Source: Micrococcales bacterium
GTDB lineage: Bacteria > Actinomycetota > Actinomycetes > Actinomycetales > Cellulomonadaceae
NCBI GenBank assembly: GCA_009777345.1
Contig: WRMB01000005.1
Coordinates: forward strand, 25,733-89,732
Direction: 5' to 3'
DNA: 64,000 bases
The translations under genes were made by a program, and so were the position numbers. The notes beneath the pieces were generated by a model, which saw only the letters and a program-made list of their open reading frames with translations, did no database searches and was not told where the DNA came from. Each line of letters begins with the position of its first letter. The first letter of the stretch is position 1. This document shows positions 18,112 through 26,596 of this stretch, in pieces.

Positions 18112-18612
18112 TCAGCCGACCCGGTGCAGCCAGCGCACCGGGGCACCAGCCCCGGCGTAGCGGAAGGGCTCCAGCTCGTCGTCCCAGGCCTGCCCGAGGG
18201 CCAGGTCGAGGTTGGCGCGCAACGTGGCGGGGTCGGAACCGTCCTCCAGGGCGGCTCGGATCCGGTCTTCGGGCACCATCATGTTGCCGTGCACGTCGGT
18301 GACGGCGTAGAAGATGCCCAGCTCGGGGGTGTGGCTCCACCGGCCGCCGTCCACGCCGAGGCTCGGTTCCTCGGTGATCTCGTAGCGCAGGTGGGCCCAG
18401 CCGCGCAGGGCCGACGCCAGCCGTGCGCCGGTCCCGGCCTCGCCGACCCAGGCGTGCTCAGCCCGCATGAGGTTGCGCCCGGCTGGCTGGTCGGTCCAGT
18501 CCATGGCGACCTGACCGCCGAGCACCCCGGCGGCAGCCCACTCGACGTGCGCACACAGGGCACGCGGAGCAGAGTGTACGAAAACTACACCGCGCGTCAC
18601 GGCTGCAACCAT
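18112..18612 (-). CDS. DUF3145 family protein
   Basis: 166 residues from ATG 18612, which has AGGAGG 6 nt upstream; the frame is open further but without support. It matches the actinobacterial DUF3145 pattern: TRGVVFVHSAPRALCAHVEW at the N-terminus, QPAGRNLMRAEHAW, WSHTPELGIFYAVTD, and a DELEPFRYAGAGAPVRWLHRV end. The function is unknown. In many actinobacteria it lies immediately after fabF. Here it is convergent with nothing and separated from fabF by the AAA gene on the same strand as itself. Confidence 0.88.
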   Translation of the reverse strand: MVAAVTRGVVFVHSAPRALCAHVEWAAAGVLGGQVAMDWTDQPAGRNLMRAEHAWVGEAGTGARLASALRGWAHLRYEITEEPSLGVDGGRWSHTPELGIFYAVTDVHGNMMVPEDRIRAALEDGSDPATLRANLDLALGQAWDDELEPFRYAGAGAPVRWLHRVG

Positions 18613-18655
18613 GTCGTCCTCCTGAACGGGTCGAGGGTCGTCTTCCCCTACGCCC

Positions 18656-18903
18656 TCACCGTCCAGTACGCGGCGTACTGCATCTAGGATGCCCGAAGAT
18701 CGGGCCGATTGCCAGTGTTCTGGGAGCGCCATTGCACGCCTGGCCACTCGGGAAGCACCGCCCGTCGGACAGCACGTCGGCGACCCCTTCGGCGAAATCG
18801 TCGTCGGCCAGCACTGTCGGCCAGCACCACAGCCCGCGCACCCCGACGCCCCGGGCGATGGCCTCGGTGCTGCGCGTCCGGCGCGGGGCTGTGGCGCAGT
18901 CCG
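18656..18903 (-). pseudogene. Orphan coding-like fragment between the sigma-PBP gene and DUF3145
   Basis: Reading leftward from the end of the sigma-PBP gene, one frame keeps strong G/C third positions for about 60 codons. It reads plausibly (AIARGVGVRGLWCWPTVLAD, then DFAEGVADVLSDGRC) before ending at a TGA near 18656. It has no start codon of its own with a ribosome-binding site. I do not recognise the family; it may be the remnant of a deleted gene. Base composition drops after 18710, nearer its end. Confidence 0.3.
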
Positions 18904-21108
18904 CTAGCCGGAGAAAGCGGGGTTGGAGGTACCGTCGTCGAGCACGGAGTGGGCGAACCGTACCCATGTCGGCCCGGCGATCGTGGCGCCGTAGACGACC
19001 CCGTACCGCTGACCACCGATCGTCTTCTGGTTCGCCGTCTCGAAACCGAAGGGGTTGCCGACGACAGCGACCGCCGCGGACAACCTCGGGGTGTAGCCGA
19101 CGAACCATGTGTACTCGTTGTTGTTCGACGTGCCGGTCGCACCAGCGGCCGGGAAACCGGGAGCAGCGACAGAGCTCATCGTCCCGGTCCACACACCCGA
19201 CAACGCGAGGTTCATGGTGCTGGCTACCGCAGGGTCGATCTCTTGGTGGCAGCCAGCGTCAGGGATGGGCAGCTGGTTACCGTCAGCATCAAGCACCTGG
19301 GTGACAGCGATCGGGGTGCAGTAGACACCACCGGAGCCGAAGGCAGCGAACGCTCCAGCCATCGCCAACGGTGCGGTGCTGTCGACGCCGATGACATTCA
19401 CCGGGTAGTGGTCGTTGAACGGTACCGGGATGTACTCGCCGTTCTCGCCCCGCAGGGGCTGACCCTTCTTCTCCCCGCTCAGGTGCTTGGGGTTGCCCTG
19501 GACCACGCCCAGGTCGGCCGCCCGGCCCATGATCGTGCACAGGTCGAGCTGCGTGGCCATGTTCATGAACGCCGCGTTCACGGAGTTCCTGGTCGCGTCC
19601 GACACGGTCATCGTCCCGCCCGCGCTCGGCGGGGAGTTGCCCATGTTGAAGGAACTGCCGCTCAGCTGCCCGTCGCACGAGGTGAACTGGGACATCGTGA
19701 AGGACTGCGGGCTGCCGTTGACGATATCGCCCAGCGAGTGGCCCGCCTCCAGCCAGGCCAGCAGGGTGAACACCTGGAATGCGGAGCCGGGCTGGAAGCC
19801 CAGGTTGTCGTAGTACGGCTGGGCGACGTTGAGGTTGATCGGCGTCGCACCGTCCTTGAGCGGCGCGGGCGGGTAGTCAGGGACGGCGGTGATCTCGCCT
19901 GGCGCGTAGCTCGTGGACTGGGCCAGGGCCTTGACCTGACCGGTGCCTGGTTCGACGACCGCCATGACCTGCACCGCCCCGGACGGGTCGTCCACCGGGA
20001 CAGTGCGTCTGACCTCGTCGCTGGCGGCGGTCTGGATGTTCGGGTCGAGCGTGGTGGTGATCGTCAGCCCGCCAGCGGCCAGCCGCTGGCGCCGCTCGGC
20101 CTCGGTCGCGCCGAAGGCCGGGTCCACCAGGAGGATCTTGGTCACCCAGTCGCAGAAGTACCCCGACCCGGCCACCGTCGCCTCCGCGGCCTGACAGCCC
20201 GCGACGACCTCGGCGTCCAGGTCCGACAGGTCGAACGTCGCCAAGAGGGTGCCCGCCGCCTGCAGGCTGCCGTCGGCGCCGTACAGACGGTCGTTGGCGT
20301 AGATCTCGGTGGGCCCGAGGGCACCGGCTGTCGGGCTGGGGGTGTGCGCCGGCTCGACCGGTGCCCCCTGCAGGGCCCACAGGGCGATGCCGCTGCCGAC
20401 GACCAGCGCCACCGCGACCGTGCTGACGACCGCGGCCCGCACGGTCCGGCGACGGCGCCCCTGGCGCAGCACCTGGGCGGCGTCCACGGCGATGTGCGGG
20501 CTCGGGGTTTCCATAGGGGCCTCCTGGGTCGATGTGGGCGAGGTCGTGCCTAGCAGGGGTTCGGGCAGGGACGCGGCGGGCAGGGAGCCTTCGCTCATGA
20601 GGGTGCGCAGCCGTTCCAGCCCGCGGGACGTGGCGGACTTCACGGTGCCGACCGAGACGCCCAGCACCTGAGCGGTCTCTTTCTCGCTGAGCCCTTCGAC
20701 GTGCCGCAGCAGCACCGCGCGGCGCTGCCGGGGCCCCAGGCGGGACAGCGCCCTCACCAGGGCGTCCCGTTCGGCCACGTCGGTCGAGGAGTCGCGTTGC
20801 GCGCCCTCCGGCAGGTCCCGCGGATCGGCCAGCACCTCCCGCCGCTTGCTGTGCCAGGTGCTGATCCACTGGTTGGTCATCACCCGGCGGGCGAACGCCA
20901 ACGGGTGGCGGGCTCTGGGCCACGCCACATAGGTGCGCACCAGGGTCTGCTGGACCAGCTCGGACGCCTGGTGCTCGTCGCGGGTGAGGTTCCACGCGGT
21001 CCGGGTCAGCGTCGGCAGCGCCTCGACCATGAACAGGGAGAAGTCGTCGTCTCGCACGCCGGTGCGCACAGCGGTCCCGTCGCTCAACGACGGGGCAGGG
21101 TGGCTCAT
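18904..21108 (-). CDS. ECF sigma factor fused to a transmembrane, catalytically degenerate penicillin-binding-protein domain
   Basis: 734 residues in one uninterrupted frame. Residues ~20-95 look like sigma-70 region 2 (RTAWNLTRDEHQASELVQQT, ARRVMTNQW). Residues ~110-170 look like region 4 (LGPRQRRAVLLRHVEGLSEK, SVGTVKSATSRGLERLR). A Ser/Thr/Pro linker leads to one membrane helix at ~222-245. The rest is a transpeptidase-like domain: TLDPNIQTAA, then SAFQ (442-445) where SxxK is expected, an intact SVN (509-511), and ATG (657-659) in place of KTG, followed by a WFVGYTP segment. The fold is clear but the catalytic Lys of SxxK and the Lys of KTG are gone. An in-frame ATG at 20514 with AGGAGG could give a separate 536-residue PBP-like product. 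An AAC-N16-CGGTC promoter suggests autoregulation. Confidence 0.85.
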   Translation of the reverse strand: MSHPAPSLSDGTAVRTGVRDDDFSLFMVEALPTLTRTAWNLTRDEHQASELVQQTLVRTYVAWPRARHPLAFARRVMTNQWISTWHSKRREVLADPRDLPEGAQRDSSTDVAERDALVRALSRLGPRQRRAVLLRHVEGLSEKETAQVLGVSVGTVKSATSRGLERLRTLMSEGSLPAASLPEPLLGTTSPTSTQEAPMETPSPHIAVDAAQVLRQGRRRRTVRAAVVSTVAVALVVGSGIALWALQGAPVEPAHTPSPTAGALGPTEIYANDRLYGADGSLQAAGTLLATFDLSDLDAEVVAGCQAAEATVAGSGYFCDWVTKILLVDPAFGATEAERRQRLAAGGLTITTTLDPNIQTAASDEVRRTVPVDDPSGAVQVMAVVEPGTGQVKALAQSTSYAPGEITAVPDYPPAPLKDGATPINLNVAQPYYDNLGFQPGSAFQVFTLLAWLEAGHSLGDIVNGSPQSFTMSQFTSCDGQLSGSSFNMGNSPPSAGGTMTVSDATRNSVNAAFMNMATQLDLCTIMGRAADLGVVQGNPKHLSGEKKGQPLRGENGEYIPVPFNDHYPVNVIGVDSTAPLAMAGAFAAFGSGGVYCTPIAVTQVLDADGNQLPIPDAGCHQEIDPAVASTMNLALSGVWTGTMSSVAAPGFPAAGATGTSNNNEYTWFVGYTPRLSAAVAVVGNPFGFETANQKTIGGQRYGVVYGATIAGPTWVRFAHSVLDDGTSNPAFSG
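20514..20525 (-). promoter_or_regulatory. Internal ribosome-binding site and start inside the sigma-PBP fusion
   Basis: AGGAGG (20525-20520) lies 5 nt before ATG 20514, in frame, exactly at the junction of the sigma and PBP-like halves (Met199). It is the strongest Shine-Dalgarno near either half. It could be a relic of two formerly separate genes or an active site making a second product. Confidence 0.6.
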
Positions 21109-21115
21109 GGCCTAG

Positions 21116-21144
21116 TAGACCGCCCTGCAGCACCAAAGGTTGCC
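21116..21144 (-). promoter_or_regulatory. ECF-type promoter candidate of the sigma-PBP gene
   Basis: On the minus strand GGCAACC (21144-21138) and CGGTCTA (21122-21116) are 15 bp apart, so AAC to CGGTC is 16 bp. This is the usual geometry of ECF -35/-10 elements. The ATG at 21108 is 7 nt downstream, so the mRNA would be nearly leaderless. Autoregulation by the encoded sigma domain is inferred. Confidence 0.5.
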
Positions 21145-21197
21145 TGCCCGCACAGAAATTTCTGATCTGGGTGCTGAAGGACAGGACATGACCGGGG

Positions 21198-21851
21198 CTA
21201 TCGGTCGACGGGAGCGTCCCAGGCGCCGGTGGCGGCCTCGGTCGGGCCGAGGTTGTAGCCGTGCATGAGCCAGCGGGTGTCGGCGCGGTCGCGGAACAGG
21301 TGGGCCCAGTGGGCGTTGCGCATGGAGATCAGGGCTGGCCAGTCGGGGGCGGCACCGAGCAGCAGGCCCGCACCGGCGCCGGTGGCGGTGCCGTGGGAGA
21401 CCACCACCAGGGTGCCCCGGCCCAGGGCGGCGGCGTGATCGGTGACGGCGGCGGCGTAGCGGCGGGCGACGGTGTCACGGGTCTCGCCGCCGATGCCGTC
21501 GGGATGCTCGCCCTGCTCCCACCAGCGCTGGAACTCACCTGGCCACCGCTGGGCGATCTCGGTGCGGGTCAGGCCCTCCCAGTCGCCGAAGTCCCGTTCG
21601 CGCAGCCGTTCGTCAGTCGTCACCGGCAGGCCGGTCGTCCGGGCCAGGTACTCGGCGGTCTGCCGGGCGCGGCTCAGGTCCGAGCTGACGATGGCGCTCA
21701 CCTCGTAGCGCGCCGTCAGCGCTGCCGCGGCGGTCCGGGCCTGCCAGTGCCCCAGATCGTTCAGCCCGACGTCGACGCTGCCCTGCATCCGGCCCTCGAC
21801 GTTGTACGACGTCAGACCGTGCCTCCACAGCACCAGGTTCAGCCCAGGCAC
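21198..21851 (-). CDS. Histidine phosphatase superfamily protein (phosphoglycerate-mutase-like)
   Basis: 217 residues from GTG 21851, preceded by GAGGAGG. The family signature LWRHGLTSYN carries the catalytic His in the RHG motif, followed by LNDLGHWQA, a SSDLSRARQTAEYLA segment, ERDFGDWEG, and the second catalytic His in VVVSHGTATG. It follows rsfS with a 10-nt gap, an order common in actinobacteria where this gene may act on glucosylglycerate or related phosphoesters. The substrate here is unknown. Last gene of the nadD-rsfS operon. Confidence 0.88.
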   Translation of the reverse strand: MPGLNLVLWRHGLTSYNVEGRMQGSVDVGLNDLGHWQARTAAAALTARYEVSAIVSSDLSRARQTAEYLARTTGLPVTTDERLRERDFGDWEGLTRTEIAQRWPGEFQRWWEQGEHPDGIGGETRDTVARRYAAAVTDHAAALGRGTLVVVSHGTATGAGAGLLLGAAPDWPALISMRNAHWAHLFRDRADTRWLMHGYNLGPTEAATGAWDAPVDR

Positions 21852-21861
21852 CGGCTCCTCC

Positions 21862-22236
21862 TCACGGCACGGCGTCCACGTCGGCCGGCAGCTCGACGAC
21901 AGGGCAGTCCCGCCACAACCGTTCCAGGGCGTAGTAGGCCCGGTCCTCGGCGTGCTGGACGTGGACGACGATATCGCCGAAGTCCAGCAGCACCCACCGG
22001 GCCTGAGTCTGGCCCTCGCGCCGCACGGGCTGGGCCCCGAGGGCGTGCAGCGCTTCTTCGACGGCGTCGACGACAGCACCGACCTGGCGCTCGTTGCCGG
22101 CTGAGGCGATGAGGAAGACGTCGGTGAGCACCAGCTGGCCGGACACGTCCAGGGCGACCAGGCCCTCGGCCTTCCGGTCGGCTGCGGCACGCGCTGCCGC
22201 GACGGTCAGCTCGACCGCGCGTCGTGAGGCTGTCAC
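21862..22236 (-). CDS. rsfS: Ribosome silencing factor
   Basis: 124 residues from GTG 22236, overlapping the upstream stop by 4 nt (GTGA). Motifs of the RsfS/Iojap family are present: VALDVSGQLVLTDVFLIASA, RQVGAVVDAVEE, RREGQTQARWVLLDFGDIVV and HVQHAEDRAYYALERLW. RsfS binds ribosomal protein uL14 and blocks subunit joining in starvation. Position downstream of nadD is the usual one in bacteria. Confidence 0.94.
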   Translation of the reverse strand: MTASRRAVELTVAAARAAADRKAEGLVALDVSGQLVLTDVFLIASAGNERQVGAVVDAVEEALHALGAQPVRREGQTQARWVLLDFGDIVVHVQHAEDRAYYALERLWRDCPVVELPADVDAVP

Positions 22237-23306
22237 CGGACCGCTACCGCCCCTGTCGCCGTGGTCTGCGGCCCAGAGAGAGCACCCTCGGCTTCGAGGG
22301 CGCTCCCGTTCTTGTTCAGCAGCATCCAGATGATCACGCCCAGCACGAAGGCCACGACGGCGAGCACCAGCACGTGCAGCAGCGTGTACGACCACAGGCC
22401 CTTCTTCTTCGCCGTCGGCGTCCTGGTCGTGTCGGCCTTGTCGGACTTCGCCTTCTTCCCGGGCTTCTCCGGGACGTCCTGGACGTCCGGGGCGATCGAC
22501 TCCCACGGCAGCGCACCGGTCACGGGCCTGTCCTCGGCCGAGCCGTACGGCTTCAGGTCTGGCTCGTCCACGACCGGCCCCGGACGGGGCTGCGGCCGGG
22601 CCGGTGGCACCGTGGACGGCAGCGGGGCCGACAGCGGGGTGACGGCCGACGGACGCCAGCCGGCCGCGCTGGTCTGCGTCGCACCGGTCCCCGGCGGCGC
22701 CTGACCCAGCGACCCGGTGCCGAGCGGTCGGGTGAGCTGCGAGGTGGCATCGGACAGCGACCCGCCCGACCACACCGACTCGGTGCCTCTCGGCCGCGGG
22801 TCCTGGATCGGTGCCATCCCCCGGGTGCTGTGCGGCGCCGGGCCGCTGGCCGACGGTGTGGGCCGGACCGGACCGGTCGGCGGCGGCACCGGACCCGTCA
22901 CCCGGGTCGGAGGGCCTGCTGGCGGCAGCTGCCCGGTGGTCCGGGGCGGGACCGGTCCCGTCGTGCGCCCACCGACCGGTCCCGTGCCGCGCGAGGCGAC
23001 AGGACTGGTGTGCTGCGGCGGCACCGGGCCGGTCGACCGTCCCGGCGAGGACGTCTCCGCCCGGCGGCCCGGCCGCTCGGGCGGTGCCGCAGGCGGCTGC
23101 TCCTGGGTCCAAGACGGCACACGCCGGTCGTCGGCGGCCGACGAGCGCTGCCGGTAACCGTACCGGGCGGGCGGTGCGTCGGACGCCGGGGCCGACGGCG
23201 GCTCACGCCGGGTACGCCTGCTCGGCGTGTCCGGCACCATGGGCACGCCGGACGACTCGGCCCGGTCGGCCTCACGGCGGCGGCGCCGCTCCCCAGGCTG
23301 GCTCAT
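22233..23306 (-). CDS. Proline-rich single-pass membrane protein between nadD and rsfS
   Basis: 357 residues. A highly charged N-terminus (SQPGERRRRREADRAESSG) is followed by about 200 residues of low-complexity Pro/Gly/Thr sequence with recurrent TGPVPP units (about 95-165). A basic stretch (KKAKSDKADTTRTPTAKKKG) precedes one membrane helix near 310-335. A short tail follows. Proteins of this design commonly lie between nadD and rsfS in Micrococcales; the function is unknown. A disordered cytoplasmic region anchored at the membrane is the simplest reading. The start overlaps nothing and follows nadD directly. Confidence 0.75.
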   Translation of the reverse strand: MSQPGERRRRREADRAESSGVPMVPDTPSRRTRREPPSAPASDAPPARYGYRQRSSAADDRRVPSWTQEQPPAAPPERPGRRAETSSPGRSTGPVPPQHTSPVASRGTGPVGGRTTGPVPPRTTGQLPPAGPPTRVTGPVPPPTGPVRPTPSASGPAPHSTRGMAPIQDPRPRGTESVWSGGSLSDATSQLTRPLGTGSLGQAPPGTGATQTSAAGWRPSAVTPLSAPLPSTVPPARPQPRPGPVVDEPDLKPYGSAEDRPVTGALPWESIAPDVQDVPEKPGKKAKSDKADTTRTPTAKKKGLWSYTLLHVLVLAVVAFVLGVIIWMLLNKNGSALEAEGALSGPQTTATGAVAVR

Positions 23307-23924
23307 TCAGTCCTCACGTTCTCGGTACAGCTTGTGCTTGGCGATGTACTGAACCACACCGTCGGGTACCAGGTACCACACCGGAAGTCCCGCCCGGGCG
23401 CGTTCTCGCACATCAGTAGAGGAGATCGCCAGCGCCGGGACCTCCAGCTCCTCGACTCTACCCGTGGGCAGGCCCTCGGTGGACATCCGGTGCCCCGGCC
23501 GGGTCACGGCCACGAACCGGGCCAGCTCGAACAGCCGGTCCGCGTCCTGCCAGTGCAGGATCTGGGCGACCGCGTCGGCACCAGAGATGAACAGCAGCTC
23601 GGCCTCCGGCCGCTGGGCCTGCAGGTCGGTCAGGGTGTCCACGGTGTAGGTGAGACCGGGCCGGTCGACATCCACCCGGCTCACCGTGAACCGGGGGTTC
23701 GACGCGGTGGCGATGACGGTCATCAGGTACCGGTGCTCCGCGGCGGTGACGCCCGTGTCCTGCTTGAACGACGGCTGGCCGGTGGGCACGAACACGACCT
23801 CGTCCAGGTCGAACCGGGCCGCGACCTCGCTGGCCGCGACCAGGTGCCCGTGGTGGACGGGGTCGAAGGTGCCGCCCATCACCCCCAGCCGGGAAGGGCG
23901 GGGCGGGGCCGTGGTGCCGGTCAC
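23307..23924 (-). CDS. nadD: Nicotinate-nucleotide adenylyltransferase
   Basis: 205 residues. The nucleotidyltransferase signature [15 protein letters not shown] is near the N-terminus, and [13 protein letters not shown] near the C-terminus is the second family motif. [11 protein letters not shown] and a conserved LLFISGADA segment lie between. It makes deamido-NAD from nicotinate mononucleotide and ATP in NAD synthesis. The stop is adjacent to the start of the next gene, which points to one transcript with rsfS and the phosphatase. Confidence 0.95.
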   Translation of the reverse strand: MTGTTAPPRPSRLGVMGGTFDPVHHGHLVAASEVAARFDLDEVVFVPTGQPSFKQDTGVTAAEHRYLMTVIATASNPRFTVSRVDVDRPGLTYTVDTLTDLQAQRPEAELLFISGADAVAQILHWQDADRLFELARFVAVTRPGHRMSTEGLPTGRVEELEVPALAISSTDVRERARAGLPVWYLVPDGVVQYIAKHKLYRERED

Positions 23925-23957
23925 GGGAGAACCGTCCCAGACGGGCGGGCAGACTGG

Positions 23958-25250
23958 TCAGGTGCGGACATGACCGTCCCCGTGGACCACCCACGTGGTG
24001 GTGGTCAGCTCGGGCAGGCCCATCGGCCCGCGGGCGTGCAGCTTCTGGGTGGAGATGCCGATCTCGGCGCCCAGGCCGAACTGGCCGCCGTCGGTGAACC
24101 GGGTCGAGGCGTTGACCATGACGGCCGCCGAGTCCACCGCCGCGACGAACCGCTCCGAGGCCCGCAGGTCGGTGGTGCAGATCGCCTCGGTGTGCCCCGA
24201 GCTCCAGGTGCGGATGTGCTCCACCGCCGCGTCCAGGTCGGGCACGACGCGCACCGCGAGGTCCAGCGACAGATACTCGGTGGCCCAGTCCTCGTCGGTC
24301 GCGGCCACGGTCAGCGCCCCGGGCGGGGCCAGGGCCAGCGTGGCCGGGTCGCCGTGCACGGTGACGCCCGCCTCGGCCAGCGCCAGGACCGCGCCGGGCA
24401 GGAAGTCCCGGGCCACGCCCTCGTGCACCAGCAGGGTCTCCAGCGCGTTGCACACCCCGACCCGCTGGGTCTTGGAGTTCAGCAGGATCGCCAGCGCCTG
24501 CGCCAGGTCGGCCGACGCGTCGACGTACAGGTGGCAGTTGCCCACCCCGGTCTCGACGACCGGGACGACCGCCTCGCGCACCACGGTCTGGATGAGGCTC
24601 GCCCCGCCGCGCGGCACCAGCACGTCGACCAGGCCGCGGGCCCGCATCAGCGCCACCCCGCCGTCGCGGCCCCAGGCGTCCACGGACTGCACCAGGTCCG
24701 GCGACCAGCCCTGAGCCGTCAGCGCCTGGCGCAGCGTCTCGACGATGACCGTGTTGGACGACAGCGCCGCCGACCCGCCGCGCAGCAGCACCGCGTTACC
24801 GCTCTTCAGGGCCAGGCCCGCGGCGTCCACGGTGACGTTGGGCCGGGCCTCGTAGATCATCGCGACGACGCCCATCGGCACCCGCACCTGGCGCAGCCGC
24901 AGCCCGTTCGGCAGCGTCGACCCCCGCACCACCTCCCCCACCGGGTCGGGCAGCCCGGCCAGCTCGCGCAGAGCGTCGGCGATCGCGCCGATCCGGGCCT
25001 CGGTGAGCGCCAGCCGGTCCGCCAGCCCGGCGGACATCCCCTCGGCCCGGCCCCGCTCCAGGTCCTGGGCGTTGGCAGCCAGGATCGGAGCAGTCGCGGC
25101 CACCAGAGCGTCGGCCAGCGCCACCAGCAGGGCGTCCTTGCTGGCCCGGGTGGCGGTCGCCAACGACCGGGCGGCGGTCTTGGCGCGGCGCGCCATGTCC
25201 TCGACGGCCAGCCGCGCTTCCGAGGGCCCCGGCGTAGGTGTGGCGTCCAT
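23958..25250 (-). CDS. proA: Glutamate-5-semialdehyde dehydrogenase (gamma-glutamyl phosphate reductase)
   Basis: 430 residues. It reduces gamma-glutamyl phosphate to glutamate semialdehyde with NADPH in proline synthesis. The aldehyde-dehydrogenase-like fold is marked by [37 protein letters not shown], and the catalytic Cys in [20 protein letters not shown] and [19 protein letters not shown] follow near the C-terminus. It lies downstream of proB, separated by 164 bp that hold a palindrome and tandem repeats rather than a gene. Confidence 0.96.
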   Translation of the reverse strand: MDATPTPGPSEARLAVEDMARRAKTAARSLATATRASKDALLVALADALVAATAPILAANAQDLERGRAEGMSAGLADRLALTEARIGAIADALRELAGLPDPVGEVVRGSTLPNGLRLRQVRVPMGVVAMIYEARPNVTVDAAGLALKSGNAVLLRGGSAALSSNTVIVETLRQALTAQGWSPDLVQSVDAWGRDGGVALMRARGLVDVLVPRGGASLIQTVVREAVVPVVETGVGNCHLYVDASADLAQALAILLNSKTQRVGVCNALETLLVHEGVARDFLPGAVLALAEAGVTVHGDPATLALAPPGALTVAATDEDWATEYLSLDLAVRVVPDLDAAVEHIRTWSSGHTEAICTTDLRASERFVAAVDSAAVMVNASTRFTDGGQFGLGAEIGISTQKLHARGPMGLPELTTTTWVVHGDGHVRT

Positions 25251-25347
25251 GAGGCCAGACTAGCCTTCCGACGGGTCCGGCTCGTGGGTATGTGCACCCT
25301 CCCCACCGCTACTCCACGCGACTGCGTCGCGCGGAGCCTCTCGCGGC

Positions 25348-25410
25348 GTGGGCCCAGGGCCCACCTTGTGTACCGACAGCCCCGACCCTGTGTACAGACA
25401 GCCCCGACCC
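25348..25410. repeat. Palindrome and 22-bp tandem repeat between proB and proA
   Basis: GTGGGCCC-A-GGGCCCAC (25348-25364) is a perfect 17-bp inverted repeat. It is followed at once by two 22-bp units (25367-25388 and 25389-25410) that both read TGTGTAC.GACAGCCCCGACCC and differ at one base. The block lies just after the proB stop on the transcribed strand. It could be a terminator or processing hairpin plus a small repeat; no gene is seen in 25251-25414. Confidence 0.8.
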
Positions 25411-25414
25411 GGGA

Positions 25415-26557
25415 TCAGGCGTGGACGCCACGTGAACGGACCAGCACCAGGTCGTCGCGGTGCACCAGCTCCCGGTCGTACCCGGCGCCCAGCTCCGCGG
25501 CCAGGTCGGCGGTCTGGCGGCCCAGCAGGGCGGGCACCTCGGCGGCGTCGTAGGCGACCAGCCCACGGGCCACGACCACGCCGTCCGGACCGACGATCTC
25601 CACCGGGTCGCCCGCGGAGAACCGCCCGGAGACCCCGACGACACCGGCTGGCAGCAACGACGTGCCCCGGTCGCGCACCGCCCGCACCGCCCCGGCGTCC
25701 ACCACCAGGCGGCCGCGCACCCGGGCGGCGTGCGCCAGCCACAGCCGACGCACCGACGCCCGACGCCCGGTCGCGGCGAACCAGGTACCCACGTCCGCCC
25801 CTTCCAGCCCGTCCCTGGCCTTGGCCGCGCTGGTCAGCAGCACGGGTATACCCGATCCGGTGGCGATGGCCACCGAGTCGAGCTTGGTGACCATCCCACC
25901 GGTGCCCACGGCCGAGCCGCGCCGCGACACGTCGATACCAGCCACGTCCTCGGGCCCCAGCACCAGCGGCACCCGGACGCTGCCGGGCCGTCCCGGCGGG
26001 CCGGTGTAGAGGGCGTCCACGTCGGTGAGCAGCACCAGCGCGTCCGCGCGGACCAGGTGCGAGACCAGCGCGGCCAGCCGGTCGTTGTCGCCGAACCGGA
26101 TCTCCTCGGTCGCCACTACGTCGTTCTCGTTGACCACCGGGACGACGCCCAGCGCCAGCAGCTGGGTCAGGGCCCGGCTGGCGTTGCGGTAGTGGGCGCG
26201 GCGCATGGCGTCGTCGGCGGTCAGCAGCACCTGGCCGACGCGCAGGTCGTGCCGGGCGAAGGCCTCGGCCCACTGCGCGACCAGCAGCCCCTGCCCCACC
26301 GACGCCGCCGCCTGCGCGGTCGCCAGGTCGCGCGGCCGGGCAGGCAGGCCCAGCGGTCCCAGCGCCGCGGCAATAGCCCCCGAGGAGACCAGCACCACCT
26401 CCTGGCCCGCGGCCCGGCGTTCGGCCAGCACGTCGGCCAGTGCGGCCAGCCGCGGCGGGTCGAGGTGACCGTGCCCGTCGGTGAGCGACGACGAGCCCAC
26501 CTTCACCACGATCCGCTGGGCCGCCGACAGCAACGACCGGTTGGCCAGGGCGCTCAC
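25415..26557 (-). CDS. proB: Glutamate 5-kinase with PUA domain
   Basis: 380 residues. It phosphorylates glutamate in the first step of proline synthesis. The amino-acid-kinase domain shows VVKVGSSSLT, VSSGAIAAALG, VNENDVV, FGDNDRLAALV and GTGGMVTKL. A C-terminal PUA domain (about 285-375) begins at RGRLVVDAGA. Length is typical of the PUA-containing form. It is 39 nt downstream of obg and upstream of proA on the same strand. A predicted feedback-binding loop is intact. Confidence 0.95.
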   Translation of the reverse strand: MSALANRSLLSAAQRIVVKVGSSSLTDGHGHLDPPRLAALADVLAERRAAGQEVVLVSSGAIAAALGPLGLPARPRDLATAQAAASVGQGLLVAQWAEAFARHDLRVGQVLLTADDAMRRAHYRNASRALTQLLALGVVPVVNENDVVATEEIRFGDNDRLAALVSHLVRADALVLLTDVDALYTGPPGRPGSVRVPLVLGPEDVAGIDVSRRGSAVGTGGMVTKLDSVAIATGSGIPVLLTSAAKARDGLEGADVGTWFAATGRRASVRRLWLAHAARVRGRLVVDAGAVRAVRDRGTSLLPAGVVGVSGRFSAGDPVEIVGPDGVVVARGLVAYDAAEVPALLGRQTADLAAELGAGYDRELVHRDDLVLVRSRGVHA

Positions 26558-26596
26558 CGGTCCGTCCTCACTGGTCCGTCCTCATGCTGCATCTTC

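Noticed and set aside
18883..18906. tRNA-like stretch (GGGGCTGTGGCGCAGTCC)
   Set aside because: Only the acceptor 5' strand and D-arm part resemble a tRNA; no anticodon arm, T-arm or matching 3' acceptor strand follows.
22233..23306. TGPVPP repeats as a DNA repeat element
   Set aside because: The units are degenerate at the DNA level and lie within one coding frame; they are a low-complexity protein region.
22224..25553. A 1109-residue plus-strand frame across rsfS, nadD and proA
   Set aside because: Antisense shadow; crosses several well-supported genes.
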